Below are positions 1 through 8,418 of a stretch of 41,650 nucleotides of DNA, one piece after another. The stretch is from Rhodothermales bacterium (GTDB taxonomy: Bacteria > Bacteroidota > Rhodothermia > Rhodothermales > BA12). Numbering within the stretch: the first letter of the stretch is position 1; each line of letters starts with the position of its first letter. The translations under genes and the position numbers were made by a program. The notes beneath the pieces were generated by a model. It saw only the letters and a list, made by a program, of their open reading frames with translations, was not told the DNA's origin and did no database searches. Location: the NCBI GenBank assembly GCA_014879465.1, contig JACSSA010000120.1, forward strand, positions 1 to 41,650, written 5' to 3'.

Positions 1-57
1 GGCCTCGGCGGCGGCGAGGGGCACGAGGGCGAGCAGCAGTGGCAGGAGGCGCTTCAT
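1..57 (-). CDS. N-terminus of an exported protein (partial, runs off the left edge)
   Basis: The complement of 55-57 is an ATG, and the 19 readable codons give a typical signal-peptide start: MKR followed by a Leu/Ala-rich hydrophobic stretch ending Ala-Ala-Ala-Glu-Ala. The ATG overlaps the stop codon of the PP2C gene in an ATGA arrangement, so it is probably translationally coupled and the last visible member of the signalling operon. Nothing can be said about the mature protein. An exported product fits the theme of this operon, in which three upstream proteins carry membrane anchors. Confidence 0.6.
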   Translation of the reverse strand, partial: MKRLLPLLLALVPLAAAEA

Positions 58-1265
58 CGGCCGGGGAGGCTGGGGGTGAGATCGGCGGGCGGCGAGGCCG
101 GTCGTTCGACGGGCGGCGGCCACACGTCGCTCGACGGCCCGGCGGCGCTGTCGCGGCGGGCGGGCACGGCCATCAGCGTGTCGGCTCCGCTGGGCGTGTG
201 CGCGAGCGAGTCGCGGCGGAGCGAGTCGGCGCGGAGACTGTCCACCCGCAAGCTGTCGGCGACGGCCCTGGGGGAGGGCAGAGGAGTTTGCGTTTTCCAG
301 AGCGCATACCCGCCCACGCCCGCCACGGCAAGCAGGCCCACGGCGAGCGGCCACGGCGACCGGCGGGGCGGTCGGTCGGGCGTCGTCGGCGCGGCCGAGC
401 GCGGCGCGGCGGGCATCGCCGAGGCGACGATGCTGGCGGTGTCCGGCTCGTCCAGCGTCGTATAGGTCGGGCGTAAGACGGTGACGCTCGGTTCGGGCGA
501 TGTGCCCGGCACGCCACCGACGGTCAGCACCACCACCGACACGTTGTCTTGGTGTGGTTTCTGGCGGGCGAGCGTGTCGTCTACAAGCGTTTGCGCAATC
601 TGGCCGAATGGCAGCGCGGCAAGGCGGCGGGCGATCTCGTCGTCGGCAAGGGTGCCGTGGAGGCCGTCGGAGCAGAGAAGCACGCGGTCGCCGGGGGCAA
701 GCGGTTCCGCGCCGCCGTCCACTTCCTGCACCCGCTCTTGGCCGAGGAAGCTGGTGAGGGCGCGGGCTTCGGGGTGGCCAAGGGCTTCGTCGAGCGAGAG
801 CAGCCCGGCGTCCACGCTCTTGCGCAGGCGCGAGGCGAGCGTGTGCTCGGTGTTGAGCTGGCGGAGGCGGTCGCCGTGGAACAGGTAGAGGCGACTGTCG
901 CCGACCGTGCGCCATGTGAGCATGCCGTTTTCGACGAGCACGGCGACGAACGTCGTGCCCATTTCGCCCGCCGCGCTCTGCTGGCGGGCCGCCTGCACGA
1001 CCGCCGACCCGGCGGCGGTGAGGGCGCGGTGCAGCACGTCGGCGGGGGATTCGGTGGGCGTCCGGCGTGCGAGCGCTGCGCTAAACGCCTCGACGGCCAC
1101 CCGCGACGCTTCGGCTCCACCCACCATCCCGCCCATCCCATCGGCCACCACCGCAGCGACGGTGCCGGGCGCGAAGCCGGGCACCGTCTCGACGGTGCGG
1201 ACGGCGTCCTGCTGCTGCGAGCGCTGCCCGATGTGCTGGGCCGATTCGAGGGAGGTCGTAGACAT
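54..1265 (-). CDS. PP2C-family Ser/Thr protein phosphatase with C-terminal membrane anchor
   Basis: 403 aa. The catalytic domain spans about residues 8-250 and shows the PP2C metal-binding signatures: QQD at 18-20, ADGMGG at 41-46, GDSR at 122-125, SDGL at 199-202 and DN at 240-241. PP2C enzymes remove phosphate from Ser/Thr using two metal ions. After a Pro/Ala-rich linker there is one hydrophobic segment at about 305-323, so the phosphatase should be cytoplasmic and tethered to the inner membrane, with about 80 residues outside. That tail has four tandem DSL units (337-354) and is then Pro-rich. It is the last complete gene of the kinase-FHA-vWA/FHA-PP2C operon, 8 bp after the vWA gene, and probably opposes the kinase encoded at 3626-5233. 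Family assignment is certain; the membrane topology is inferred. Confidence 0.95.
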   Translation of the reverse strand: MSTTSLESAQHIGQRSQQQDAVRTVETVPGFAPGTVAAVVADGMGGMVGGAEASRVAVEAFSAALARRTPTESPADVLHRALTAAGSAVVQAARQQSAAGEMGTTFVAVLVENGMLTWRTVGDSRLYLFHGDRLRQLNTEHTLASRLRKSVDAGLLSLDEALGHPEARALTSFLGQERVQEVDGGAEPLAPGDRVLLCSDGLHGTLADDEIARRLAALPFGQIAQTLVDDTLARQKPHQDNVSVVVLTVGGVPGTSPEPSVTVLRPTYTTLDEPDTASIVASAMPAAPRSAAPTTPDRPPRRSPWPLAVGLLAVAGVGGYALWKTQTPLPSPRAVADSLRVDSLRADSLRRDSLAHTPSGADTLMAVPARRDSAAGPSSDVWPPPVERPASPPADLTPSLPGR

Positions 1266-1273
1266 AGCAGAAG

Positions 1274-2974
1274 TTAGCGCTCAAACGTGACGCGCAGCTC
1301 GGTTTGGCCGAGCCGCACGAGATCGCCGTGTTCGAGCCGCCGCGGCCCGGCCAGCGGCACCCCGTTGACCACCGTGCCGTTGGTCGAGCCGGCGTCGGAA
1401 ATCAGCACGCCGCCGGGCGTGTTGATCAGCCGAGCGTGCCGTCCCGACACCGACGCGTCGCCCTCGATCACCACGTCGGCCTTCGAGGCGCTGCGGCCTA
1501 AGAATGCTTCGGTGTGCAGGGTTACGCGCTGCGACGTGTCGCCACGCATGGCGGTGAAACGCAGGACGACCGGGTCGGGGGAGGGTGGAGGCGTGGGAAC
1601 GGCAGGTGTGACGGCCACGGACGGCGGTGTGACGTCCGATGACGACGGCGAAGCGGGTGCGGACGCGTCAGCGGTCGGGCCGGGGGCTGGGCCGAGTTGT
1701 TCGTCTTCGCGGGCGATGCTGGCGGCCACGTCTTCGGGCGGACGCGGTGCGGCAGGCGGCGGGTTCTCGTTGGTGGCGGGCGCAGGCGGCCGTGCGAACG
1801 GGCGGCGACGGGCAAGCAACCATGCAGCTCCGAGCGCGGCCACGAGCAGCACGCCGAGGCCGTAGAGCCACGCGGGAAGGCCTTTGCGCGAGGCCGTTGG
1901 GGTGGGGTGGGAGGCGCTGTCGGCGTGTGCTGCGGCCGAGTCGGGCGGCGGCAAAAACCGCACGTCGAGGCCGTCGGAGAGGGTGCGCCCATCGGCGGCG
2001 GAGAGCGTAAGCTGTACGCGCTGCACCGCGCCGTCGGCCGCACAGGCGTCGCATAGAGCCGTGGCTACGAACGCCTCGCCCAGCCGGGTGCGCAGGCTGT
2101 CGAAGGCCGCTGTCACGTCCGCCCCGTCCACCCGTAGCAACGTGCCACCGGAGGTACGGGTAAAGCTACCGAGCGCGTCGAGGCCTGCGGTGTCGCCGTC
2201 GGGTGGGCGTACACCGAGGGCGTAGAGCGGCACCGGGTTTTGCTGGAAGGCGCGGAGGACTTCGTCGCGCTGAGCGCCACCAGGAAAATCGTCGAGGCCG
2301 TCGGAGAGGACGACCACGGCGCGCCGGGCGGGCAGGTCGGGGTCTTGCCGCCGAGCGAGGTCAGCCCCGCGCACGAGCGCTTCGTGCAGGCCGGTTTCGG
2401 CCTCGCTGGACGCGAGGTTGTCCACCGCAGCCCGCGCCGCGTTGCGGTTGCCTGTAAAGTCTTGCACCACGCGCACGGTCTGCCCAAACGCCACCACGGC
2501 TACCCGGTCGGCAGCGTTCATCCGGTCGATCCATTGCGCGATGGCCTGCTGCACCTGTTCGAAGTCGCGGGGGCGCAGCGAGCGGGATACATCGACCAGA
2601 AAGACGTAGGCGATCCCATCGGCGGCGGCCACGGGCGCGACGGACTCTACCGTGGCTGCGATGCGTCCGACGGTGAGCCGAACGTTCGCCGTGTTGGGAC
2701 GGGCAACACGGCGGCCGTCGTCGGTGCGGGCGTCGAAGAATACGCGGAGCGTGGGCAGCGGCCCGGCGGCCTGCACCACCTGTAGCGTAGCGGCCTCTGC
2801 GGCGTCCGGGCGTCCGGTCGTCCGCGTCGTGGTCGGGCGCGGCGTACGGCTGCGGTTAGGCGTGACGGTGTCGGCCCGTGGCGTCGTTGGGGCGGGCGTT
2901 GACTGCGCCAGCGCGCCCGGGACGAGCGTGGCGGCGAGTGCCATCGCCGAGATCAGGCGTCGGAGGCGTCCCAC
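1274..2974 (-). CDS. Exported vWA domain protein with membrane anchor and cytoplasmic FHA domain
   Basis: With the GTG start at 2974 the product is 566 aa and begins MGRLRRLIS followed by a hydrophobic run ending ALAQ, a good signal peptide. The ATG at 2944 is an alternative but lacks the basic n-region. A Thr/Pro-rich stretch precedes a vWA domain (about 122-300) with a MIDAS DxSxS motif at 128-132 and a second Asp in LSDGLDD (224-229). A transmembrane segment lies at about 367-388. After a long Pro/Ala linker comes a C-terminal FHA domain (about 470-566) with GRS at 493-495, SGRH at 510-513 and NG at 532-533, the phosphothreonine-recognition pattern. The vWA part is therefore predicted periplasmic and the FHA part cytoplasmic. 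The GTG start would overlap the preceding FHA gene by 22 bp. It probably links a periplasmic ligand to kinase output. Confidence 0.85.
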   Translation of the reverse strand: MGRLRRLISAMALAATLVPGALAQSTPAPTTPRADTVTPNRSRTPRPTTTRTTGRPDAAEAATLQVVQAAGPLPTLRVFFDARTDDGRRVARPNTANVRLTVGRIAATVESVAPVAAADGIAYVFLVDVSRSLRPRDFEQVQQAIAQWIDRMNAADRVAVVAFGQTVRVVQDFTGNRNAARAAVDNLASSEAETGLHEALVRGADLARRQDPDLPARRAVVVLSDGLDDFPGGAQRDEVLRAFQQNPVPLYALGVRPPDGDTAGLDALGSFTRTSGGTLLRVDGADVTAAFDSLRTRLGEAFVATALCDACAADGAVQRVQLTLSAADGRTLSDGLDVRFLPPPDSAAAHADSASHPTPTASRKGLPAWLYGLGVLLVAALGAAWLLARRRPFARPPAPATNENPPPAAPRPPEDVAASIAREDEQLGPAPGPTADASAPASPSSSDVTPPSVAVTPAVPTPPPSPDPVVLRFTAMRGDTSQRVTLHTEAFLGRSASKADVVIEGDASVSGRHARLINTPGGVLISDAGSTNGTVVNGVPLAGPRRLEHGDLVRLGQTELRVTFER

Positions 2975-3621
2975 GAGAAGCGATCGGAGCAAAGGGGAAG
3001 GAACAGCAGGACCGTCTTGCCTACCTCGATACGGTCGTACGGCGCAAGCGCCGTGGGCACATCTACCGAAGCGCCGTTGCGGTAGGTGAGCGACGCACTC
3101 TCGCCGGGGGCCACACGGAAGGCGTTGGCCCGTGGGTCGTAGACGATTACGCAATGCTTCTCCCGCGACACCGTGGTGTCGCCGGTGAGGGCAATGTGCA
3201 TCTGCGGCGAGCGGCCCACAAAGTTGCGCCCGGCGTGGAGGCGGTAGTCGCGCCCGCGTTCGGGGCCATCGACGCACACGAGCCAGCCCACCACCGGATC
3301 GACGCCGGTGGGCATCCGGTCGTTGTAGGCCACGGTGCGGCCTTCTTCCGGCGATGTGCCGGGTATTAGCGACGAGGCGGGAAGCGGCGCACCGCCTGCG
3401 CCGAGGCGCACGGTGGCCCCTTCCGGCGAAGGCCCGCAGGGGCGTGGGCCGGGCACATACAGGTCGGGCGCTTCCTCGGTGAAGTCGAGGCCGGGAATGC
3501 GCGGCGGGTTAGCCCCCGGCGGCACCGATGCGCTCAGCGGAACGGTAGGGCCGGGGTCGGGCGAGGCTCCAACGGGTGGACGGAAGGGGTCGTCGGGGTT
3601 GAACGGGGGAGGTGCGGACAT
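2953..3621 (-). CDS. FHA domain protein
   Basis: 222 aa from the ATG at 3621, chosen because the kinase gene stops at 3626-3628, four bases upstream; the open frame extends further but only into the kinase. The N-terminal half is Pro-rich and low in complexity. The C-terminal half (about 115-210) is an FHA domain with a GRSP motif, VSREKH in place of the usual S-x-x-H loop, and an Asn-Gly (YRNGAS). FHA domains bind phosphothreonine peptides, so this is a likely adaptor or substrate of the neighbouring kinase. There is no signal peptide or membrane segment, so it is presumably cytoplasmic. Family assignment is firm; the partner assignment rests on context. Confidence 0.9.
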   Translation of the reverse strand: MSAPPPFNPDDPFRPPVGASPDPGPTVPLSASVPPGANPPRIPGLDFTEEAPDLYVPGPRPCGPSPEGATVRLGAGGAPLPASSLIPGTSPEEGRTVAYNDRMPTGVDPVVGWLVCVDGPERGRDYRLHAGRNFVGRSPQMHIALTGDTTVSREKHCVIVYDPRANAFRVAPGESASLTYRNGASVDVPTALAPYDRIEVGKTVLLFLPLCSDRFSWDASDA

Positions 3622-3625
3622 CGGC

Positions 3626-5233
3626 TCAGAGGTTGAAATCGAACGGAACCACCACCGACGCTTCGACCGCTTCGCCGCCGCGTGTGGCCGGTTCAAAACG
3701 CCATTGCAGCACGGCCTTGACGGCGGCGGCGTCGAACACCGGGTCGGTGCTTTCTTCCACGCTCACATCCTTCACCGTACCGTCCGTGCCCACCAGAACC
3801 TTCACCAGCACCCGTCCCTCCAAGCCTTCGGCGGCGGCCTGTTCGGGGTATTGCGGGCGCACTTGCTCGACGGGGCGCGGTGACGTGGTCGCGACGAGTG
3901 CCGGGTCTTGTGCGGGCGGCTGCGACGGGTTTGGGGTGAACGTACCGGGGTCGGCGGACAGAGGGTCTTGCGAGGTGGATTCTGTCGAGGTCGGGGAGGG
4001 AGCATCCTGCTGGACAGGCGTCGCCGAGGTGGATGGATCGATCAGATCGGGGCGCTGGGTGAGCACATAAAAGCCTCCACCGAGCAACCCCAGCACCACG
4101 AGCGCCGCAACGACCGGCCCGGCCAGGCTGCGCCTCGGCTCTTCTTGCATATACGATGGCGTGGGCGCGTACATCGGCTGCGGGGTGTACGACGGCGGGT
4201 CGTACGACGGCGTGGGCGCGTAGGCGGGCGGTGCTGCAACGGGCGGCGCGTACGCTTGCGTGGGCGCGTACGCAGGCGTGATCGGCGGGGGCGTTTGAAA
4301 CGGCGTTGGCGCGGGAGGAGCGATGCCGCCGGCAAGAGCTTGCTCGAACGCCGCGACGTTTTGCGGGCGGTCTTCCGGACGAAGCGCGAGGCCCCACATC
4401 ACCGCGCGGGCGAGGGCCGGAGGCAGCGTCTCGCCGTACCGCTCCCGTACGGCCACGTCTACCGGCTGAAGCTCGTCCTGCACAATCCGCCCGGTGGACT
4501 CTTGCGGGACGAGGCCCGTCAGCATCCGGTACATCGTGGCGGCGAGGGCGTAGAGATCCGTCCACGGCCCCTGTCGTCCTTTGCTGGCGTACTGTTCGTA
4601 GGGCGCGTAGCCGGGCTTGAGCACCACCGAGAGGCTGCGCTGGCCGCCTTCGGCTTCGGCCACCGCCTGACGGGCCGCGCCGAAGTCCAGCAAGACGACC
4701 TGCTGGCGGTTCGTGACGTACACGTTGGCCGGATCGACGTCGCGGTGCAGCACGCCGGCCTCGTGGATTTCGCCAAGCGCGTCGAGCAGCGGGCGGGCAA
4801 TGGCGACGGCCGTTTCGGCGGGTACGCGGCCACCGACACGTTCGAGGTGGGCGGCCAGCGTACGGCCTTCCAGGTAGTCCATCACCAAGTACGCTGTGCC
4901 GTTCTCCTCGAAGAAGCTGCGCACCCGCACGATCGACGGGTGGTGGAACCGGGCGAGCATCCGCGCCTCGTCGAGAAACCGCTGACGGGCGTGGTCGAAG
5001 CCCGGCTTGTCGTCGGGGGTGATGGGCACGACCGTCCGTCCGTCGTGGGCGCGCCGGGCGAGGCCACGGGGGAAGAATTCCTTGACGGCCACGCGAGCTT
5101 CCAGCTGCGTATCGATGGCCAAGTAGGTAATGCCGAAGCCGCCGGGCTTGCCGAGCGCCCCTTCGATGCGGTAGACGCCGCCAAGGAGTGTGCCCGCCGG
5201 GAGCAGGATGGAGTCAAGCGTGGAATCTGCCAT
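3626..5233 (-). CDS. Ser/Thr protein kinase fused through a TM segment to a TonB C-terminal domain
   Basis: 535 aa. The kinase domain is about 18-300: Gly-rich loop GGFGITYLA (31-39), ATP-anchoring Lys51 in VAVKEFF, catalytic loop HRDVDPAN (163-170) and DFG at 183-185. Position 167 is Asp where Ser/Thr kinases normally have Lys. A Tyr-Ala-Pro-rich linker (about 320-362) leads to one transmembrane helix (about 371-391), a Ser/Thr/Pro spacer and a C-terminal TonB_C-like domain (about 455-535) with RPQYPEQA, the GTVKDVSVEES strand and the WRFEPA motif. The predicted topology is kinase inside, TonB_C outside. It is the first gene of the operon with FHA, vWA-FHA and PP2C genes. TonB_C domains normally contact outer-membrane receptors or act as periplasmic interaction modules; here it may be a sensor. 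Domain calls are firm; the signalling role is inferred. Confidence 0.92.
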   Translation of the reverse strand: MADSTLDSILLPAGTLLGGVYRIEGALGKPGGFGITYLAIDTQLEARVAVKEFFPRGLARRAHDGRTVVPITPDDKPGFDHARQRFLDEARMLARFHHPSIVRVRSFFEENGTAYLVMDYLEGRTLAAHLERVGGRVPAETAVAIARPLLDALGEIHEAGVLHRDVDPANVYVTNRQQVVLLDFGAARQAVAEAEGGQRSLSVVLKPGYAPYEQYASKGRQGPWTDLYALAATMYRMLTGLVPQESTGRIVQDELQPVDVAVRERYGETLPPALARAVMWGLALRPEDRPQNVAAFEQALAGGIAPPAPTPFQTPPPITPAYAPTQAYAPPVAAPPAYAPTPSYDPPSYTPQPMYAPTPSYMQEEPRRSLAGPVVAALVVLGLLGGGFYVLTQRPDLIDPSTSATPVQQDAPSPTSTESTSQDPLSADPGTFTPNPSQPPAQDPALVATTSPRPVEQVRPQYPEQAAAEGLEGRVLVKVLVGTDGTVKDVSVEESTDPVFDAAAVKAVLQWRFEPATRGGEAVEASVVVPFDFNL

Positions 5234-5374
5234 AGCCGGAAAGGTAGCGCCGAACGAGGACGTAACGCACCGGTAGGCGTCGAGCGGGCGCGGAGAAGGT
5301 GAAGATTAGGGGCTGGCCGCTGGATGGAGGTAGATCGCGCTCGCTCGGCAGCGGTCAGCAGCCGGCATCGTCCT

Positions 5375-6796
5375 TTAATAGGCATTCTGGTGGACGAAGC
5401 CCTTGAACACGGTCAGCAGCACGATCTTGAAATCGAGCTTGAGCGACCAGTTCTGGATGTAGTACAGATCGTACTCGATCCGTTTCTCGAGGCTCGTGTC
5501 GCCGCGCCAGCCGTGCACCTGCGCCCAGCCGGTGATGCCCGCCGGGACGGTGTGCTTGAGCATGTAGCCCGGCACGCGTTGCCGGAATTCGTCCACAAAC
5601 ACCGGGCGCTCCGGGCGCGGCCCGACCACGCTCATCTGTCCGATGAACACGTTCCAGAACTGAGGCAGTTCGTCGAGACTCGTGCGCCGCAGAAACGACC
5701 CCAACGGCGTGGCCCGCTGCTCGCCCGGTTTCGCCCACACGGCACCCGTTTCGGCTTCGGCGTTGACGGGCATGGAGCGGAATTTGAGCATCCCGAAGCG
5801 CTGGCCGCCGAGCGTGACGCGCTCTTGTCGGTAGAAGATCGGCCCCGGCGACGACAGCTTGACGCCCACGGCGATGACGAGCAGCAGCGGCGAGAGCAGC
5901 ACCAGCACGGCGGCCGAGAAGACGACGTCGAACACCCGTTTGAGCGCCCAGGTGAGCCGCCTCGGCACCTCGTCGATCAGATGCAGCACCGGCAGCCCGT
6001 CGAGGTCGGTGGCGCGGGCGTTGAGCACGCCAAGGTCGGGAAGGTCGGGGACGTAGTAGACGCGGGCGGTGCGGCTGGAGAGGCCCTCCATCAAGGCTTC
6101 GATGCGGGGCGCGGCTCCCAGCGGCAGGGCGAGGTAGACGTCGTGGATGGGGCGGCCTGCCGCTTCGGCGGCGTCGAGGCGGGCGAGCGTTTCGTCGATC
6201 GGCCCGTCTACCGGCAGATGGGTGGAGCGGGGCACATCGTCGAGCACGGCCACGATCTCCATCCGCGCCCAAACGTAGTGGGCGAGCGTTTGGGCAATGC
6301 GTTCGCCCACGCGCCCGCTGCCCACGAGCAGCACCCGCCGCTCGGTGCGTTGCCGGCGCATCCACCCGTAGAGCATCGCCCGCGCCAAGATCAGCAGCAG
6401 CGGCACGAGCAGGCCAAAGAGCAGCAGGAAGCCCCGCGAGATGTTGAACGAGCGGTAGAACGAAAGCAGCGTGGCCGCCAGCAACAGCACCATCGCCGAC
6501 GCTTTGAGCGCGCTCCATACAATCCGAAACAGGTGCAGCCCGCGCTCGGCGGCGTAGAGGCCGGAGAGGTAGAACACGAGCGAGCCGCCCAGCATGGCCC
6601 ACGGCAAAAGCCACAGGTAGGCGCGTACGGGCGTGTCGTCGGGTGGGACGAACCACGCCGGGCCAATACCGTGTGCGTGCAGCCACGGCAGCACGTCAAA
6701 GCGCAGCACGAACGCCAGCCCGAATGCAACCGCCACCAGCGCAAGGTCGGCGAACAGAAAAATGCGCTGGAAAAGTCGGCTTTGCTCTTGGAGCAT
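5375..6796 (-). CDS. Undecaprenyl-phosphate sugar phosphotransferase (exopolysaccharide initiating enzyme)
   Basis: 473 aa, a usual length for the WcaJ/WbaP-type polyprenyl glycosylphosphotransferase family. The N-terminal part has about four to five transmembrane helices, followed by a Rossmann-like region starting RRVLLVGSGRVGERIA. The C-terminal catalytic domain begins after another membrane segment at KRVFDVVFS and carries the family motifs KFRSM, DELPQFWNV, SVVGPRPE and KHTVPAGITGWAQV. These enzymes transfer a hexose-1-phosphate from a UDP-sugar to undecaprenyl phosphate at the inner membrane and so start exopolysaccharide or O-unit assembly. No other polysaccharide-assembly genes are visible nearby, so it seems to be a stand-alone gene. 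The ATG at 6796 is preceded by a possible promoter box. The sugar specificity (glucose or galactose) cannot be read from sequence. Confidence 0.93.
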   Translation of the reverse strand: MLQEQSRLFQRIFLFADLALVAVAFGLAFVLRFDVLPWLHAHGIGPAWFVPPDDTPVRAYLWLLPWAMLGGSLVFYLSGLYAAERGLHLFRIVWSALKASAMVLLLAATLLSFYRSFNISRGFLLLFGLLVPLLLILARAMLYGWMRRQRTERRVLLVGSGRVGERIAQTLAHYVWARMEIVAVLDDVPRSTHLPVDGPIDETLARLDAAEAAGRPIHDVYLALPLGAAPRIEALMEGLSSRTARVYYVPDLPDLGVLNARATDLDGLPVLHLIDEVPRRLTWALKRVFDVVFSAAVLVLLSPLLLVIAVGVKLSSPGPIFYRQERVTLGGQRFGMLKFRSMPVNAEAETGAVWAKPGEQRATPLGSFLRRTSLDELPQFWNVFIGQMSVVGPRPERPVFVDEFRQRVPGYMLKHTVPAGITGWAQVHGWRGDTSLEKRIEYDLYYIQNWSLKLDFKIVLLTVFKGFVHQNAY

Positions 6797-6852
6797 ACGG
6801 GGCGGCAGGCTGTGGGCTGCAAGCGTTGGAACGACCGAAACCCAACCCGTTA

Positions 6853-6860
6853 CAAAGATA
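6853..6860 (-). promoter_or_regulatory. Possible -7 promoter box for the sugar transferase gene
   Basis: On the minus strand these bases read TATCTTTG, matching the TAnnTTTG -7 element used by the housekeeping sigma factor of Bacteroidota. It would give a leader of roughly 50 nt before the ATG at 6796. I see no convincing TTG at the expected 19-21 bp upstream spacing, so this is a partial match. The 162 bp between this gene and the divergent serine ammonia-lyase gene must hold both promoters. Confidence 0.35.
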
Positions 6861-6958
6861 CAACGCCGGTTGGAAACGAACCCGGCCCGGAAGGGCTTTC
6901 AGCGCATGCGGCCGGCTGCTCCCGTTGGGCAATCGGTCGCCCGTCGCCAACCGTCAAG

Positions 6959-8368
6959 ATGGATCGCATCAGCGCCTTCGACATGATCAAGGTGGGCATC
7001 GGCCCGTCGTCGTCCCACACCATGGGGCCGTGGGCCGCGGCGCTCCGCAGCCTCGACGATCTGCGTAGTGCCGGGCTTCTGGGTCGCGTAGAGCGCGCCC
7101 GCGTGACGCTCTACGGCTCGCTTGCCAAAACCGGCCTCGGCCACGGCACGCACATGGCCGTCACGCTCGGACTGACCGGCGACGACTACCTCACCACCGA
7201 CACGGCCACCGCCGTAGCCCGCAGCCGCGCCGTCCGCGATGCCGGGCGGCTTCCGCTCGCGGGCACGCACGAGGTGGATTTCGACATCGACAGCGTCTTC
7301 CAGCCGCTTCCGTTCCATCCCAACGGCGTCACGTTTGCGTTTGCTCTCGACGACGGCGCGGTCTTCGAGGCGACGTACTACTCCGTCGGCGGCGGCTTTG
7401 TGGTGAAGGAGGGCGAAGAGGCCGAGGCGGCGCAGGTGACGCTCCCATACCCGTCCGATCTTCCTGCCGAGTTTCTCCGCCACTGCGCCCAAACGGGCCT
7501 TCCGCTCTCCGAAGTCATCCGCTGCAACGAGCGGGCGTGGCGCACCGACGACGCGGTGAACGCCAAGCTCGACACCCTCCACGCCACGATGCGCGCCGCC
7601 GTCTACAAAGGCTGCCACACCGAGGGCACGCTCCCCGGCGGCCTCGACGTGAAGCGCCGCGCCCCGGCGATGGCCCGGCGGCTCTTGGGGCTGGACGGCA
7701 GCCATGTGCTCCCGCAGGACGTGTGGTTCTCGGCCATTGCCGCGCAGAAGCCTCCGTTTCAGCAGATGCTGCGCTGGGTGACGTGCTTTGCGCTCGCCAC
7801 GAACGAGGAAAACGCCGCCTTCGGGCGCATCGTGACGGCCCCCACCAACGGCGCGTGCGGCGTGCTGCCCGCCGTGCTCTTCTACTTCATGCTTTTCGAG
7901 GGGCACAACACCCCGGACGCCGCGCGGCGGTTTTTGCTCGTGGCGGGCGAGACCGGCAGCTTCTTCAAGAAGAACGCCACCATCTCGGCGGCGATGGGCG
8001 GCTGCCAAGCCGAGATCGGCGTGTCGAGCGCGATGGCGGCGGCGGCGCTCGCCGAAGGCCTCGGCGGTAGCCCGGAGCAGGCGTTCATGGCGGCGGAGAT
8101 CGCGATGGAACACCACCTCGGCCTAACCTGCGACCCCATCGGCGGGCTCGTGCAGGTGCCGTGCATCGAGCGCAACGCGATGGGCGCGATCAAGGCCATC
8201 ACCGCCGCGCACCTGGCCGTCGAATCCGACCCGAAGGCCGCGCGTGTCTCGCTCGACGCGGTCATCCAGACGATGTGGGAGACGGCGCAGGACATGAGCG
8301 CCAAGTACAAAGAGACCAGCGACGGCGGCCTCGCCCAGCGCATCTCCGTCAACGTCGCCGAGTGCTGA
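6959..8368 (+). CDS. sdaA: L-serine ammonia-lyase (iron-sulfur type)
   Basis: 469 aa, starting at the ATG at 6959; the open frame continues upstream but only antisense to the sugar transferase gene. The N-terminal domain has the serine-loop motif SSSHTMGP (residues 18-25). The C-terminal catalytic domain has APTNGACG, a conserved GGCQAE, TCDPIGG, VPCIERN and a final [14 protein letters not shown] motif. The cysteines in the CDPIGG and PCIERN motifs are the expected ligands of the [4Fe-4S] cluster. The enzyme deaminates L-serine to pyruvate and ammonia in the cytosol. The protein ends in AEC, a C-terminal Cys like that of the Legionella enzyme. It stands alone, divergent from the sugar transferase gene and 50 bp before an antitoxin-like gene. 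Identification is firm. Confidence 0.97.
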   Translation: MDRISAFDMIKVGIGPSSSHTMGPWAAALRSLDDLRSAGLLGRVERARVTLYGSLAKTGLGHGTHMAVTLGLTGDDYLTTDTATAVARSRAVRDAGRLPLAGTHEVDFDIDSVFQPLPFHPNGVTFAFALDDGAVFEATYYSVGGGFVVKEGEEAEAAQVTLPYPSDLPAEFLRHCAQTGLPLSEVIRCNERAWRTDDAVNAKLDTLHATMRAAVYKGCHTEGTLPGGLDVKRRAPAMARRLLGLDGSHVLPQDVWFSAIAAQKPPFQQMLRWVTCFALATNEENAAFGRIVTAPTNGACGVLPAVLFYFMLFEGHNTPDAARRFLLVAGETGSFFKKNATISAAMGGCQAEIGVSSAMAAAALAEGLGGSPEQAFMAAEIAMEHHLGLTCDPIGGLVQVPCIERNAMGAIKAITAAHLAVESDPKAARVSLDAVIQTMWETAQDMSAKYKETSDGGLAQRISVNVAEC

Positions 8369-8418
8369 GGCGAACCGACACGGCGGTTGCGCGTGCGAGA
8401 GGCAAACGGGTGCTTACT

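Noticed and set aside
2975-3277. Upstream extension of the vWA-FHA frame to an ATG at 3277
   Set aside because: The added residues are Arg-rich shadow of the FHA gene, and the signal peptide would be buried. The GTG at 2974 gives a proper signal peptide.
54-5233. Type VI secretion phosphorylation module (PpkA/PppA/Fha)
   Set aside because: No type VI structural gene is visible, and the vWA protein is predicted exported, unlike PpkA.
5324-6958. N-terminal extension of the serine ammonia-lyase frame by over 540 codons
   Set aside because: It runs antisense to the sugar transferase gene and has shadow composition; the family N-terminus is at the ATG at 6959.
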